Source: Streptomyces sp. NBC_00224 (GTDB taxonomy: Bacteria; Actinomycetota; Actinomycetes; Streptomycetales; Streptomycetaceae). From it: 64,000 nucleotides of DNA. Positions 17,659 to 26,462 of this stretch are shown here, piece by piece. Positions within the stretch are counted from its first letter, which is position 1. The number at the start of each line of letters is the position of its first letter. Below the pieces are notes generated by a model, which ran no database searches, was not told the DNA's origin, and was given only the letters and a program-made list of their open reading frames with translations. The translations under genes were made by a program, and so were the position numbers. The stretch covers positions 8,817,001 through 8,881,000 of the forward strand of contig NZ_CP108106.1 in the NCBI RefSeq assembly GCF_041435195.1, in the 5' to 3' direction.

Positions 17659-17872
17659 GTGGCTCGGCCGGAGCCGTGGGATGTCGACGACGAGATGTGG
17701 GCGGTGGTCGAACCGCTGCTGCCCAAGGTTGAGCGGCGAGCCCGTCATGCCGGGCGAAAGCGGCATCCGGACCGGCTGGTGTTCCAGGGGACCCTGTTCG
17801 AGCTGCATGCCGGGATCGCCTGGGAACACCTGCTGCACAAGCTCGGCTTCGGCTCGAGGATGACGTGTGTGG
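17659..17872 (+). pseudogene. IS5-family transposase, N-terminal remnant
   Basis: Reads VDDEMWAVVEPLLPKVERR, DRLVFQGTLFELHAGIAWEHL and LHKLGFGSRMTC, the DUF4096-type N-terminus of IS5-family transposases. The intact element at 57873-58758 has the same blocks (LWSLVEPLLP, LCGILFVLHTGIQWEYLPQELGFGSGMTC). Homology stops at MTC, after which unrelated sequence follows. No DDE domain remains, so it is dead. Confidence 0.8.
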
Positions 17873-17972
17873 ACGATCGCGTTATTCGGCTCTGTCGCAG
17901 ATCTTGTGACGCGGCCTGTTTGGGCCCACGTGCCTGGGTAGGTGGGCAGGTAGCACCGTGCGGTTCGGTGGA

Positions 17973-18734
17973 TCAGTAGCGGTGGCCGGGCCAGTGCGGG
18001 TCCTCCCAGCGGTCGGGTCCGGTGACGCCGAGCAGGCGTATCCGGTGAAGTAGATCCTCGGATGCGCCACAGGCACGAAGCCGGGCAGGCGTGTGGCGGA
18101 CAAGCCAGGCAGTCAGCTCGGCGCGCATCTCTTCCTCGTTCTCCCAAGCCCGCCAGGGAAGTTGGTCGCCGAGCAGTTCGTACTCCCAGTGCGCTGCCGC
18201 TTCGGCCAGGTGTCGGTCGGCTACAGGGTCACTCAGCGCTTGCCAGGTGTTGAGCCACGGGCTCAGCGTGCCCGTGGCCTCGGCACTGAGGGCGAGGAGG
18301 TCATGCGCAGGTATGGAGGGATCCGGATCGGTGAGGGTGCAGGCCCACCAGGCCTGCAGGAATTCCTCCACTGCAGTGGCCTGCTCGGCAGGCCACTGCT
18401 GCCAGTGGCCGAGAGCGAATGAACGCCCGACCTCCTCCATGCCGAAGAGGGGCTCGATGAGGCCGCTGACGAGGGCCGAGGCGAACTGGGGCAGGATCCG
18501 GCGCAGCACGGAGGCGTGATCGCTCCAGTCGATGGCCTGCCATGTGCGCTGGAGGAGATCGGGGTCCAGCTCCGAGTCCGCCACCTTGAGCTGCGCGAGG
18601 TCTTCCGCGCTGCCCCAGTGGCACTCGCAGTTGGACTCGTCGGGGTGAGCGGTCATCCCGCGGAAGGTGACGGCCAGTCCGTCCAGCGCGGCGTCGAGGC
18701 GAATTCGTGCGCGGGGCTGATCGAGGTTCATCAT
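17973..18734 (-). CDS. Conserved Streptomyces protein, function unknown
   Basis: 253 residues from ATG 18734 (second ATG directly after); AAAGG ~10 nt upstream. A C-x-C-HWGSAEDLA motif near residue 36, several tryptophan-containing helices (WQAIDWSDHASVLRRILPQF, GLIEPLFGMEEVGRSFALG, W-x-QWPAEQATAVEEFL-x-AWW) and an LLGDQLPW motif. The dense aromatic helical pattern recalls HEAT/ARM-like or immunity-type proteins, but I do not recognise the family. It abuts the IS5 remnant, whose insertion may have cut its downstream neighbour. Confidence 0.7.
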   Translation of the reverse strand: MMNLDQPRARIRLDAALDGLAVTFRGMTAHPDESNCECHWGSAEDLAQLKVADSELDPDLLQRTWQAIDWSDHASVLRRILPQFASALVSGLIEPLFGMEEVGRSFALGHWQQWPAEQATAVEEFLQAWWACTLTDPDPSIPAHDLLALSAEATGTLSPWLNTWQALSDPVADRHLAEAAAHWEYELLGDQLPWRAWENEEEMRAELTAWLVRHTPARLRACGASEDLLHRIRLLGVTGPDRWEDPHWPGHRY

Positions 18735-19026
18735 GGGCGTTTGCCTTTGGGGACTCCGGGAGCTTGCGCCAGCCGAAGATCGCTAATTTACCGGGTCAGG
18801 ATCCCGACTGTCATCAGCATGACGGCGTCTCGACTCCCGCAGTGCTCGCGATTGCCCAGAGCCGGGTCACAAGATCAGCGACAGAGCCCCGTTATTCCCC
18901 GGGGGTAGGTTCACGTAATTACTCCAGCCGTAGATCGTGATCTCGATGGTGAGGGGCGCCGAGGCGACAGTCGGACAGCGTCGACCGTCTGGCCGAGACC
19001 GCCCACGCCGTCGGCTCCTTCTCCCT

Positions 19027-19431
19027 CTACCCGAGTTCACCGAGACGGAGGGCGTTCCTTATCTCGCTGAGCTTCGCGGTCGTCGCCGGGGTCTGCTCCT
19101 GCGCTTGTTCAGCGAGTCGGAGGGCGTTCTCAATCTCGCTGAGCTTCGCGGAGGACAGGACGGCCGCTCGCTCGATCAGGTCGTCCCGGGACACGGTGGT
19201 CAGCCACGTGCAAGGGGTGAAGCCCGGACGCGGCAACGCGAGCCGCAGCACGCCTTCGAACGGCAGCCCTTCACCGGCGCCCACCATCACTTCGATACCC
19301 AGACCGCTAATGTCGACGCCCGCCGGAGCGACGACCTGCATCACCTGGATCCCGGACGCGTCGTCTCCCGACAGCAGCACGACCGGCCGCCGCTCGTCGA
19401 ACTGGACCCACCAGACTTCGCCACGTTGCAC
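19027..19431 (-). CDS. MazF-like (PemK/CcdB-fold) toxin candidate
   Basis: 134 residues from GTG 19431, with a perfect AGGAGG 5 nt upstream. Opens VQRGEVWWVQFDERRPVVLL, the MazF signature (R-G-(E/D)-(V/I)-W-W/Y-V ... RP-x-(L/V)-(L/V)), then VVAPAGVDI, EGVLRLALPRPGF and TWLTTVSRDDLIERAA, which follow the MazF strand order. MazF enzymes are mRNA-cleaving toxins of type II systems. No antitoxin gene is seen on either side. The C-terminus holds a tandem duplication: AKLSEIENALRL then AKLSEIRNALRL. Confidence 0.72.
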   Translation of the reverse strand: MQRGEVWWVQFDERRPVVLLSGDDASGIQVMQVVAPAGVDISGLGIEVMVGAGEGLPFEGVLRLALPRPGFTPCTWLTTVSRDDLIERAAVLSSAKLSEIENALRLAEQAQEQTPATTAKLSEIRNALRLGELG

Positions 19432-19579
19432 AAGTCCTCCTGACACAGGAACGGCAGACAGACGCTGCGCGAGCCTGACGCGCTGTGGAGACGGGTGTGG
19501 CCACCCGTTGATCATCGGTGTGTGAAGACAAACGATCACGCGGTGGCCGCAGGTCACAGCGTAAACCCTGCCCACTGGC

Positions 19580-20235
19580 AGGAGGCGTTCGAGGGCCTGA
19601 TGAGCCGGATAGCGGGACGGTTCACACGGTCGAACCCCGGTTCTGAGTCCGGAAGTTGGTGCTTGGACTGCTGTCGGACCTGCCCGCAAGAACTGCTGGA
19701 CCATCGCCGAATGGGCCGGGGACAAGACCCCGGACGGCATGCAGCACCTGCTCGGCCGGGCCAAGTGGGATGCCGACCAGGTCCGCGACGACGTGGTGGC
19801 CCACCTGCACGACGACCAGGCGGTACTGGCGGTCGACGAGACCGGCGACGTGAAGAAGGGCACCGACACGGTCGGCGTCCAGCGCCAGTACACCGGCACC
19901 GCCGGACGCGTCGAGAACAGCCAGGTAGCCGTTTACCTCGCCTACTCGACCCCGCGAGGACACGCGGCGATCGACCGGGAACTCTATGTTCCGCGTTCCT
20001 GGAACTCCGACCCCGACCGCTGCTGAGCCGCCGGACTCGGTGACAAGACGGAGTTCGCGACAAAGCCAGAGCTGGCCGCCCGCATGGTCACGCGATTCCT
20101 GGACGCCGGCCACCGGGCCGCATGGGCCGCCGGCGACGAGGTCTACGGCGGCAACCCGAGGCTGCGCGCCGCGCTGGAGGAACGCGGCAACGGCTACGTC
20201 CTAGATTGCCGGCTGCCGCTATCGGCGACGGATCT
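19580..20235 (+). pseudogene. IS701-family transposase remnant
   Basis: Four blocks of one protein lie in three frames: FEGLMSRIAGRFTR, LVLGLLSDLPA, then KNCWTIAEWAGDKTPDGMQH running into DDQAVLAVDETGDVKKG (first catalytic Asp), TVGVQRQYTGTAGRVEN and YVPRSWNSDPDRC. A TGA at 20024-20026 interrupts it, and the same frame continues ELAARMVTRFLDAGH and AAGDEVYGGNP (second Asp) to about 20235. Two frameshifts, a nonsense codon and a missing C-terminus make it dead. The family is IS701 (DDE_5). Confidence 0.82.
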
Positions 20236-21124
20236 CGTGGGGATGATCACGTACCAGGAAAGCCGCCCCCCCCGCGCATACGCCCCGCCTTCCCATTCAC
20301 CGGCGGGCCAGCGCCGAAGTGTGTCGCGGAAAGGTCAGCCTGAGCCACTGGCCAGCCGCCCGCGCCGGCCTGCCATAGACCGTGCAGCCGGGATGCCCCT
20401 CATCTGGGCCAACTGGGGATCCCCCTGGTAGATGTGACCGATGGCCTGGAGATACCAGGCGGCGGCTGAGTGATCGCCGACGCGGCATAGCTTGCCTTTC
20501 GCTCCGCGCCGAAGGCCCCGACCGGCCAGGTGCCCGAGTGGCCCACGCCTGCCCGCAGGGCACGGAGGAAGGGACTCGTCAGGCTCCGCATTCCCCTTCC
20601 TGCCTAGCGCTGACGTGCCCAGAAGTAACCACGTTGGCGCGGCGGATGGGCAGGCCTGGCGCCACGTCACTGAGTTTGTTCAGTGGGCAGTTCTGGAACC
20701 TCCCGAGCGACGGCAGTGCACCTCAGTAAGCCCACAGGGGCCCGTAGTGCAGAACTGGCAGGTGGCGGCTCGCAGATGGTGCACTCAGTCAATGGCGGCA
20801 CGCGGTGTCTGCCGCCTAAGTTCCTTTACAAGTCAGCCGACCGCCGATGGCCAGGATGCGGGCGAAGCGGTGGCTGAGTACCTCGAGCCACGGCAATCCC
20901 CGCATCCGTCGGTTTGTCGCCGGGATCCAAGGATCCGAGCACACCGCCGTTCAGCCACGTCACTACCAGCACTACCGGATGTCCACTGAGGCGTTGACCG
21001 CCTGTGGAGTCGACCCGCTGCTGCGGCGGGCCCGCGCCGTGCCCTGTGGACTGGGCACTGTCTGCGCCCGCTCGCCGCGCCGTCGGCCCTACCTCTCCTC
21101 TCACCCATCATGGAGTGTTTTGCT
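20236..21124. other. No gene recognised (~890 bp)
   Basis: After the IS701 remnant no frame on either strand gives a recognisable protein. A minus-strand stretch reading AWYLQAIGHIYQGDPQLAQMRG (20335-20670) looks protein-like but has no supported start and matches nothing I know. Probably decayed DNA. The last ~100 bp must hold the promoter of the SH3 protein gene. Confidence 0.4.
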
Positions 21125-21466
21125 GTGAAGCCGTTAAGCCGCACTGCTGCCGCGTTCACCCTGACGGTGGCCGTCACGGGAGCTGCTGCCGTGACCGCCA
21201 CGTCCGCTCACGCCGTCGACAATCGCTGCTACATCACCGCGTCCGCGGCCAATGTCCGCGCGAAGGCAACTACCCGCGCTGTCGCGGTGGGTGTCGCTTA
21301 CAAGGGCTGGTCGTGTGCCGCCCTGGACTACTCCTACCCGGGCGACACGCAATGGGCGAAGATCCGGGTGAACCGCACGGGCGTCGTCGGGTGGGTGCGC
21401 GGCGACCTGCTGCACTCGCCCGGGGAAGGCGGGCACACCTGTATCCCCGAGAACTGCCCCCGATAG
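21125..21466 (+). CDS. Small secreted SH3-domain protein
   Basis: 113 residues from GTG 21125, chosen because GGAG lies 9 nt upstream; ATG 21110 would place extra residues before the signal peptide. Signal peptide through about TSAHAVDN. The mature part has the bacterial SH3 pattern: ITASAANVRAKATTRA (the N-V-R-x-x-x-S/T block), GVAYKGWSC, WAKIRVN and VVGWVRGDLL. Cysteines near both ends suggest a disulfide. Such domains bind cell-wall peptides. Similar, broken gene at 33816-34049. Confidence 0.8.
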   Translation: MKPLSRTAAAFTLTVAVTGAAAVTATSAHAVDNRCYITASAANVRAKATTRAVAVGVAYKGWSCAALDYSYPGDTQWAKIRVNRTGVVGWVRGDLLHSPGEGGHTCIPENCPR

Positions 21467-21618
21467 ACCACGAGCCCTGCGGGACCTGACCTTCCTGGGT
21501 TCCCGGCGCGCTGAGCCACAGGCGCCTTGGTGGTCTTCATGCCGCAGCTCCGTCCAGTTCGCCCCCGAACAGCGACCACGCTGATCTCCCCTCGCGCGGT
21601 CGCACGGACGGGGCTGCC

Positions 21619-21648
21619 GGGGTGCCGCTCGCCCCCGAGCGGCACCCC
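21619..21648 (+). terminator. Intergenic hairpin
   Basis: Perfect 13-bp stem (21619-21631 with 21636-21648) and a CCCC loop, about 150 bp past the SH3 gene and 180 bp before the ATP-grasp gene. It would separate the two transcription units. Confidence 0.6.
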
Positions 21649-21827
21649 ACCCCGCCGGCCCCGGCAGCCAGTTGGGACCGGTCGGCCTCGGGATGACACC
21701 AACGGCGCTGCCCGCCTACCGAAGTGCTCGCGCGCGCCCGGACAACATCACTCTTCTGTGCCCCCTCCACCACGACTCAGGGACCCGGCGTCGCCCGGCC
21801 CTGTCCGCCTCACGTCAGGACGCCTCT

Positions 21828-23081
21828 GTGTTCTCCGATGACACCCGCCCCGGCCCGCCGCTCCTCGTCGTCTTGGGCGCCGGTGACCGCGTCTACTGCG
21901 GATACGCGCTCCAGCACATTGCTGCCCGCTATCCGATTGCCTTGCTCGATAAGAAACCGGGGCAGTGGGCGTGTGACGTCAGCGCTGTGACGGTCGAGGT
22001 AGACCTGGCCTCTGACGAGGACGCCATCCGGGCCGTAGAGGCAATCGCCACGGGCCGCGGGGTCGCTGGGGTCCTTACCTACCAGGACCAGCACGTTGAA
22101 CTCGCAGCCTGGCTGGCCCACCTCTTCCCCGGGCCCGGGAACACTCCCACCTCGGCGACCGCCTGCCGCGACCAGCACCTTGCCCAGTCCTTGCTCACAG
22201 GCGTCGACATCCCTTCTACCACCCCCGCCCTTGCCGGTGACGCCGACGCCGCCGTCGAGCACGCGAGCGCGCTCGACGGACCGGTCGTCCTCAAACCCCG
22301 CATTCTCAGCGGCTATGCGGGGGGTCACCGTGCCCAGAGCCCTCGCGAGATACGCGAGGCCTTCGTAACCGTCCGGGATTCCTACCAGCCGGGAGGGCAG
22401 TGCGCCGGTAGAGGCGGGGCGCTGATCGAGGCGTACATGGACGGCCCCGAGATCGGCGTGGAGTGCGTGGTCTTCGACCGCGACACCGTGCACGTGGCAG
22501 CCGTCAGCCGCACCTTCACGGAGGATCAGCCCTCAGTCCTGGAAACCGGACATCTCGTGGACGCCACCGACCCCGTCCTCCGCGATCCCCGGATCGGCCA
22601 GCTCGCCGCGTCGGCCGTGGCCGTGGTGGGCCTCTCACGCGGCGTGGTCCACGTCCAGATGCGGCTGACCCACCAGGGGCCGCGCATCACGGAGATCGGC
22701 GCCACTCTCGCCAGCGATCTCATTCCCCACCTTGTGTACCTGGCCACGGGCCTTAACCTGCCGCAGATCGCAGCCGATCTTGCCACGGGCGCCGACCTCG
22801 ATCTGGTGCCCCGCCAGAGCCGATGCGCCGCCGTACGGTTCTTTTACCCCTGCGTCACCGGTCAGGTCACCGCGGTGCACTGCGGGATTCAGGCTGCGTG
22901 GCTGGAACGGCTCGTGTGGACCGCGCTGCCTGGCGAACACGTCTGCGCGCCGCCCCACGCCAGCATCCGAGACCGCACCGCCCTGGCTGTCGTCACCGGT
23001 GGCGACCCCTCCTCCTGCCGCAAGCGACTCCAGCTCGTCGAAGAGCGCACCGGTATCCACATCCAGCCCGGCACGGCCTGA
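21828..23081 (+). CDS. ATP-grasp domain protein (carboxylate-amine ligase-like)
   Basis: 417 residues from GTG 21828, with AGGA 7 nt upstream and the fold starting soon after (PLLVVLGAGD). ATP-grasp layout: N-terminal Rossmann-like domain, then GPVVLKPRILSGYAGG (ATP-binding lysine loop), ALIEAYMDGPEIGVECVVF (adenine pocket), HVQMRLTHQGPRITEIG and SDLIPHLV. It belongs with the carnosine-synthase/BL00235-like ligases that join an amine to an acyl-phosphate. The Mg-binding E-x-N-x-R end motif is EIGAT here, so activity is uncertain. First gene of a five-gene plus-strand block. Confidence 0.82.
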   Translation: MFSDDTRPGPPLLVVLGAGDRVYCGYALQHIAARYPIALLDKKPGQWACDVSAVTVEVDLASDEDAIRAVEAIATGRGVAGVLTYQDQHVELAAWLAHLFPGPGNTPTSATACRDQHLAQSLLTGVDIPSTTPALAGDADAAVEHASALDGPVVLKPRILSGYAGGHRAQSPREIREAFVTVRDSYQPGGQCAGRGGALIEAYMDGPEIGVECVVFDRDTVHVAAVSRTFTEDQPSVLETGHLVDATDPVLRDPRIGQLAASAVAVVGLSRGVVHVQMRLTHQGPRITEIGATLASDLIPHLVYLATGLNLPQIAADLATGADLDLVPRQSRCAAVRFFYPCVTGQVTAVHCGIQAAWLERLVWTALPGEHVCAPPHASIRDRTALAVVTGGDPSSCRKRLQLVEERTGIHIQPGTA

Positions 23082-23102
23082 CCACCCACCAGGAGTCTCG
23101 CC

Positions 23103-24347
23103 ATGATTCTCAGCCCCACCCGCACCAGCGCCACAGGACCGGACGCCCCCACCGCCGCGGGAGTCGCCGCCGTGATCGCCCCCGCCGACACCGGCACCCC
23201 CTACGCACCCGCCCTGGCCCGGCACGGCTGGTCCTGCATCCCCGTCACCCTGCCCGGGACGCTCCAGGCCGGCGCCGCTCCGTCGCGCCTCATCAACCAG
23301 ATCACCCACACCGGCAGCCTGCGCCGGACGGCACGTGACCTCGCCCACGCGGGCACCACAGCCGTCGTGGCAGGCTCACCGGCAGGATGCGAGCTGGCCG
23401 ACCGTCTCGCCGCCCGCCTCGGGCTGCCCGGCAACGCCCCCGCCACCGCCGACCTGCGCCGCGACACCGCCTGGACCAGCGCGACCCTGCGCGATGCCGG
23501 GCTCAGCGCCCCACGCCTCATCCGCACGGCCAGCCTCGGCGAGGCCCTGCGCTGGACCCGGTTCACCCGCCTGCCCCAGCTCGTCGTGGAACACCCTGAC
23601 CCCGCCCGGACACACCCCGGGGCGCTCTGCCGCACACCCGCCGACATCCGTGCCGCCTGGCATCGCCAGCAACACCGCGACAGCCAGCCGCTCGTCCTGC
23701 GCGAGCACCACCCCGGCACCCAGTTCCGTATCCACACCATGAGCGGACCTTCCCACGACGGCAACGACGCCCACACCGTCACCGCCATCTGGTGCGAGAG
23801 CCACACGCGCGAACGGCAGATTGACCGAGCCGACCTGGTCAGCCGCCGAGGCATCCTGGCCCGCGCGCTCACCCGCTACACCCAGCGCGCCCTCACCATC
23901 TTGGGCGTGCGCTACGGCCCCGCCCAGGTCACCGTCGTCTACACACCCGACCGAGGCCCCACCCTCACCGCCCTGCGCACCGATGCTGGCACGGAATTCG
24001 CGCCCGAGGCGCTCCGCGCGGCGACCGGCCACGACCCGGTCGCCGACACCGTGCACCTGATTCTCACCGGCCGGCGCGAAGAGGCCCGCCCGGTCCGCCA
24101 GGCACACACGACTAAGGTCGCGCTGCTGCCCCGCCAGGACGGCGTGGTGAACCCGGAGCTGCTGCACACCCTCACCAGCCTTCCGACCGTGGCCGCCCAC
24201 ACCCCGCTGATCGCAGGCACCGCCGTGAGCGCCGGTCAGGTGGCGGGCTGGTTCCTGCTCGCCGCCGAGGACATGCGGGCCATCAACCGTGACTACCAGG
24301 CGATCCGGGCCGCCGAGGACTTCGGCCTGTACGGGCGAACCGCATGA
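23103..24347 (+). CDS. Second ATP-grasp-like protein
   Basis: 414 residues from ATG 23103, with AGGAG 8 nt upstream and a 21-nt gap after the first ATP-grasp gene. It follows the same plan (N-terminal APALARHGWSCIPVTLPG domain, AVVAGSPAGCELADRLAARLGLPGN, TAWTSATLRDAGLSAPRLI, QLVVEHPDP, PLVLREHHPGTQFRIH), but the ATP-binding lysines and the metal motif are weak or lost. Probably a degenerate paralogue or a partner subunit. It overlaps the next gene by 4 nt (ATGA), which argues for coupled translation. Confidence 0.7.
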   Translation: MILSPTRTSATGPDAPTAAGVAAVIAPADTGTPYAPALARHGWSCIPVTLPGTLQAGAAPSRLINQITHTGSLRRTARDLAHAGTTAVVAGSPAGCELADRLAARLGLPGNAPATADLRRDTAWTSATLRDAGLSAPRLIRTASLGEALRWTRFTRLPQLVVEHPDPARTHPGALCRTPADIRAAWHRQQHRDSQPLVLREHHPGTQFRIHTMSGPSHDGNDAHTVTAIWCESHTRERQIDRADLVSRRGILARALTRYTQRALTILGVRYGPAQVTVVYTPDRGPTLTALRTDAGTEFAPEALRAATGHDPVADTVHLILTGRREEARPVRQAHTTKVALLPRQDGVVNPELLHTLTSLPTVAAHTPLIAGTAVSAGQVAGWFLLAAEDMRAINRDYQAIRAAEDFGLYGRTA

Positions 24348-25591
24348 CATCGCCACCCGATCCCATATGTGCCAACAAACCGGCCGCACCGGGAATGCCG
24401 GAGCGCAGGACGACTTGGACGCCGGTATGCCCGGCTGAAACCGCACTGTACGTCGGTGAACTCCCCTCGGACCCGCTCGACGACGCTGTCCAAGTCCTCG
24501 CTCTGATCGCTGCACTGCGTGCCAAGACACCGCGCATCCCTGGCTTCGCCGGCAACCGTGCCTTCGCTTCCCCCGACCTCGGCTCCGCCACGGGCGCGCT
24601 GTTCAACAGCGTGGTTGATCCGATCAACAACGATGCCTGCACCATCGACACCAGGGCCTACGAGCAGGCCGTGGTCCGCTTCATCGCCCAGACCGCCCAA
24701 GCGCGCCCCAAGGACACCTTCGGCTACGTCACGCCCAGTGACAGCGAGGGACTCCTGTTCGGCCTCGCCACCGCCCGCCGTCGGCTGCCCGACGCCGCCG
24801 TCTACGCCTCCGACCAGGCCCACGACAGCGTCGCCACAGCCGCGGACCTCCTCGGCATGAAGCTCGTGACCATACCCACCACGCGTGACGGGGCAATGGA
24901 CCCACAGGCCCTGAAGAGCGCGGCGCTCCTCCAGCGCCGCATCCGTCCCCACGCCGGGCGCGGCCCAGGAGCCATCGTGGTCGCAACGATCGGAACGGTC
25001 ATGCGCGGCGCGTACGACGACGTCACCGAACTCCGTCAATCGGCTGCAACGGCGGGGGGTGTCCATGTCCATGCCGACGCCGCCTGCGGCGGGCTGATCG
25101 CCGCCCACGCGCCTTCCGCACCCCGCTGGAACTTTGCCCACGGCGTCGACTCCCTCTCCATCAGCGGCCACGAAATCCTCGACGCCCTCATCCCGTGCGG
25201 CGTCGTCCTGACCCGCCGACACCACGTCGCGGCGCCCCTGCTGGCCAGCACCTACGGCCAGGCCACCAGCCAGAAGCACGGCCACTCCCGCAGCGGCCTG
25301 GCCGCCCTGCTCCTCTGGTGTGTGCTGCGGCGCATCGGGCACTCCGGCCTACGCGCCCACGTTCTTGGCTGCCTGGCAACCGTCCAGTACGCCGTCGAGC
25401 AGCTCACCCTGGCCGGCGTTCACCCCACCCGCACCACCGACTCCCTCACCGTCTGCTTCGACCGGCCCGCCGAACGGGTCGCCCGCAAGTGGCACCTCGT
25501 CTGCGAAGGCCAGCTGGCCCGCCTGGTCACCGCCGGCCACGTCACACGGACTTCGATCGATGCCCTCCGCCGCGACCTGCGCACCCCCTGA
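24344..25591 (+). CDS. Group II PLP-decarboxylase-like protein lacking the catalytic lysine
   Basis: 415 residues from ATG 24344 (ATGA overlap). It resembles histidine/aromatic amino-acid decarboxylases: SDSEGLLFGLATARR, YASDQAHDSVATAADLLGMK (His160 stacks on PLP in the family), ATIGTVMRGAYDDVTEL, HVHADAACGG (Asp245 binds the pyridine nitrogen) and SLSISGHEILDALIPCGVVL. In known enzymes the last motif is SGHK, and that Lys forms the Schiff base; here residue 277 is Glu. Either the protein no longer decarboxylates, or it does different chemistry. Third gene of the block. Confidence 0.8.
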   Translation: MTSPPDPICANKPAAPGMPERRTTWTPVCPAETALYVGELPSDPLDDAVQVLALIAALRAKTPRIPGFAGNRAFASPDLGSATGALFNSVVDPINNDACTIDTRAYEQAVVRFIAQTAQARPKDTFGYVTPSDSEGLLFGLATARRRLPDAAVYASDQAHDSVATAADLLGMKLVTIPTTRDGAMDPQALKSAALLQRRIRPHAGRGPGAIVVATIGTVMRGAYDDVTELRQSAATAGGVHVHADAACGGLIAAHAPSAPRWNFAHGVDSLSISGHEILDALIPCGVVLTRRHHVAAPLLASTYGQATSQKHGHSRSGLAALLLWCVLRRIGHSGLRAHVLGCLATVQYAVEQLTLAGVHPTRTTDSLTVCFDRPAERVARKWHLVCEGQLARLVTAGHVTRTSIDALRRDLRTP

Positions 25592-25624
25592 CACGAGGCC
25601 GAACCACGCGACAGGAACATCCCT

Positions 25625-26266
25625 ATGCAACGCATCCTTCTCACTCGCCCAGCCACCGCCCAGCGCACCATGATCGACACCTGGCTCGACAGTTACATCA
25701 TGCGCGCCCATCCCCTCCTCGGACGCAGTGGCGCCGTCTGCCCCTACGTCACCGCAGCCCGCCGCCACGGCGTCATCCGCGTACGGGCCGCCACCGACAC
25801 CCCGACCGGAGACCTGGTACCCCGCGACCGCCAGCACACCAGCCTCGCCCAGGCCCGGACTTGGCTCCACGCAGTCCTGCGCACCGCGGTCGACGATTTC
25901 GAACACCACCCCTGGCCTCCCCACGCACGCCAACTGCACTGCCTCGTCGTGCTGCTCCAGGGCCTTGCCCCCGATCACTGGGGCGAACTCGACCGCGTCC
26001 ACGCCGAGGTCAAGGCAGACGTGATGCGGCGAGGCCTGATGATCAGCCGCTTCCACCCGCGCTGCCCGGCCACGGCCGTGCACAACGCTTTCTTCGCCGT
26101 GAACCGGTCGCCGGCCCCGCTTATCGTCATCCGCCGCATGGCCCGCGATGACCACCTCTTCGCCGACGACGACCAGCAGCTGGGGGCCTACCAGCGCCAC
26201 TTCCCGGACAGCGAGCGATGGGACACACCATCCAGCTGCGCAGCAGCCCACCCGCAAACCCTGTGA
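25625..26266 (+). CDS. DUF6875-like protein
   Basis: 213 residues from ATG 25625; AGGA upstream. Soluble. Core blocks: HPLLGRSGAVCPYV, a middle W-L-x-AVLRTA helix, FHPRCPATAVHNAFFAVNRSPAPLIVIRRM and LFADDDQQLGAYQRHF. This is the pattern of DUF6875, an uncharacterised family. In actinomycetes it sits in biosynthetic clusters, as it does here with ATP-grasp and PLP genes. The Cys-Pro-(Y/F) and F-H-P-x-C motifs could hold a metal or be catalytic. Fourth gene; a 180-nt gap then separates the acyltransferase. Confidence 0.68.
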   Translation: MQRILLTRPATAQRTMIDTWLDSYIMRAHPLLGRSGAVCPYVTAARRHGVIRVRAATDTPTGDLVPRDRQHTSLAQARTWLHAVLRTAVDDFEHHPWPPHARQLHCLVVLLQGLAPDHWGELDRVHAEVKADVMRRGLMISRFHPRCPATAVHNAFFAVNRSPAPLIVIRRMARDDHLFADDDQQLGAYQRHFPDSERWDTPSSCAAAHPQTL

Positions 26267-26462
26267 CCACGGGCTGACACCGCCTGTGTGACACGGCGGC
26301 GTCACCGCGGACCTCATCCCTTGGATTCGTGCGCTGGCAGCGCCTCTGGCCTACACCAGCGACTCCAACGCCACCGCTGCGCTCACTGCCCCCGACCGCA
26401 CGCCGAAGGCCGCGCTGCGGGGGCGCATCCTCCCCCCAGCCGCCTCCATGGAGTCCAACGCC

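Noticed and set aside
20335..20670. Minus-strand frame containing AWYLQAIGHIYQGDP
   Set aside because: Looks protein-like but has no supported start, no recognisable family, and lies in a region of decayed DNA.
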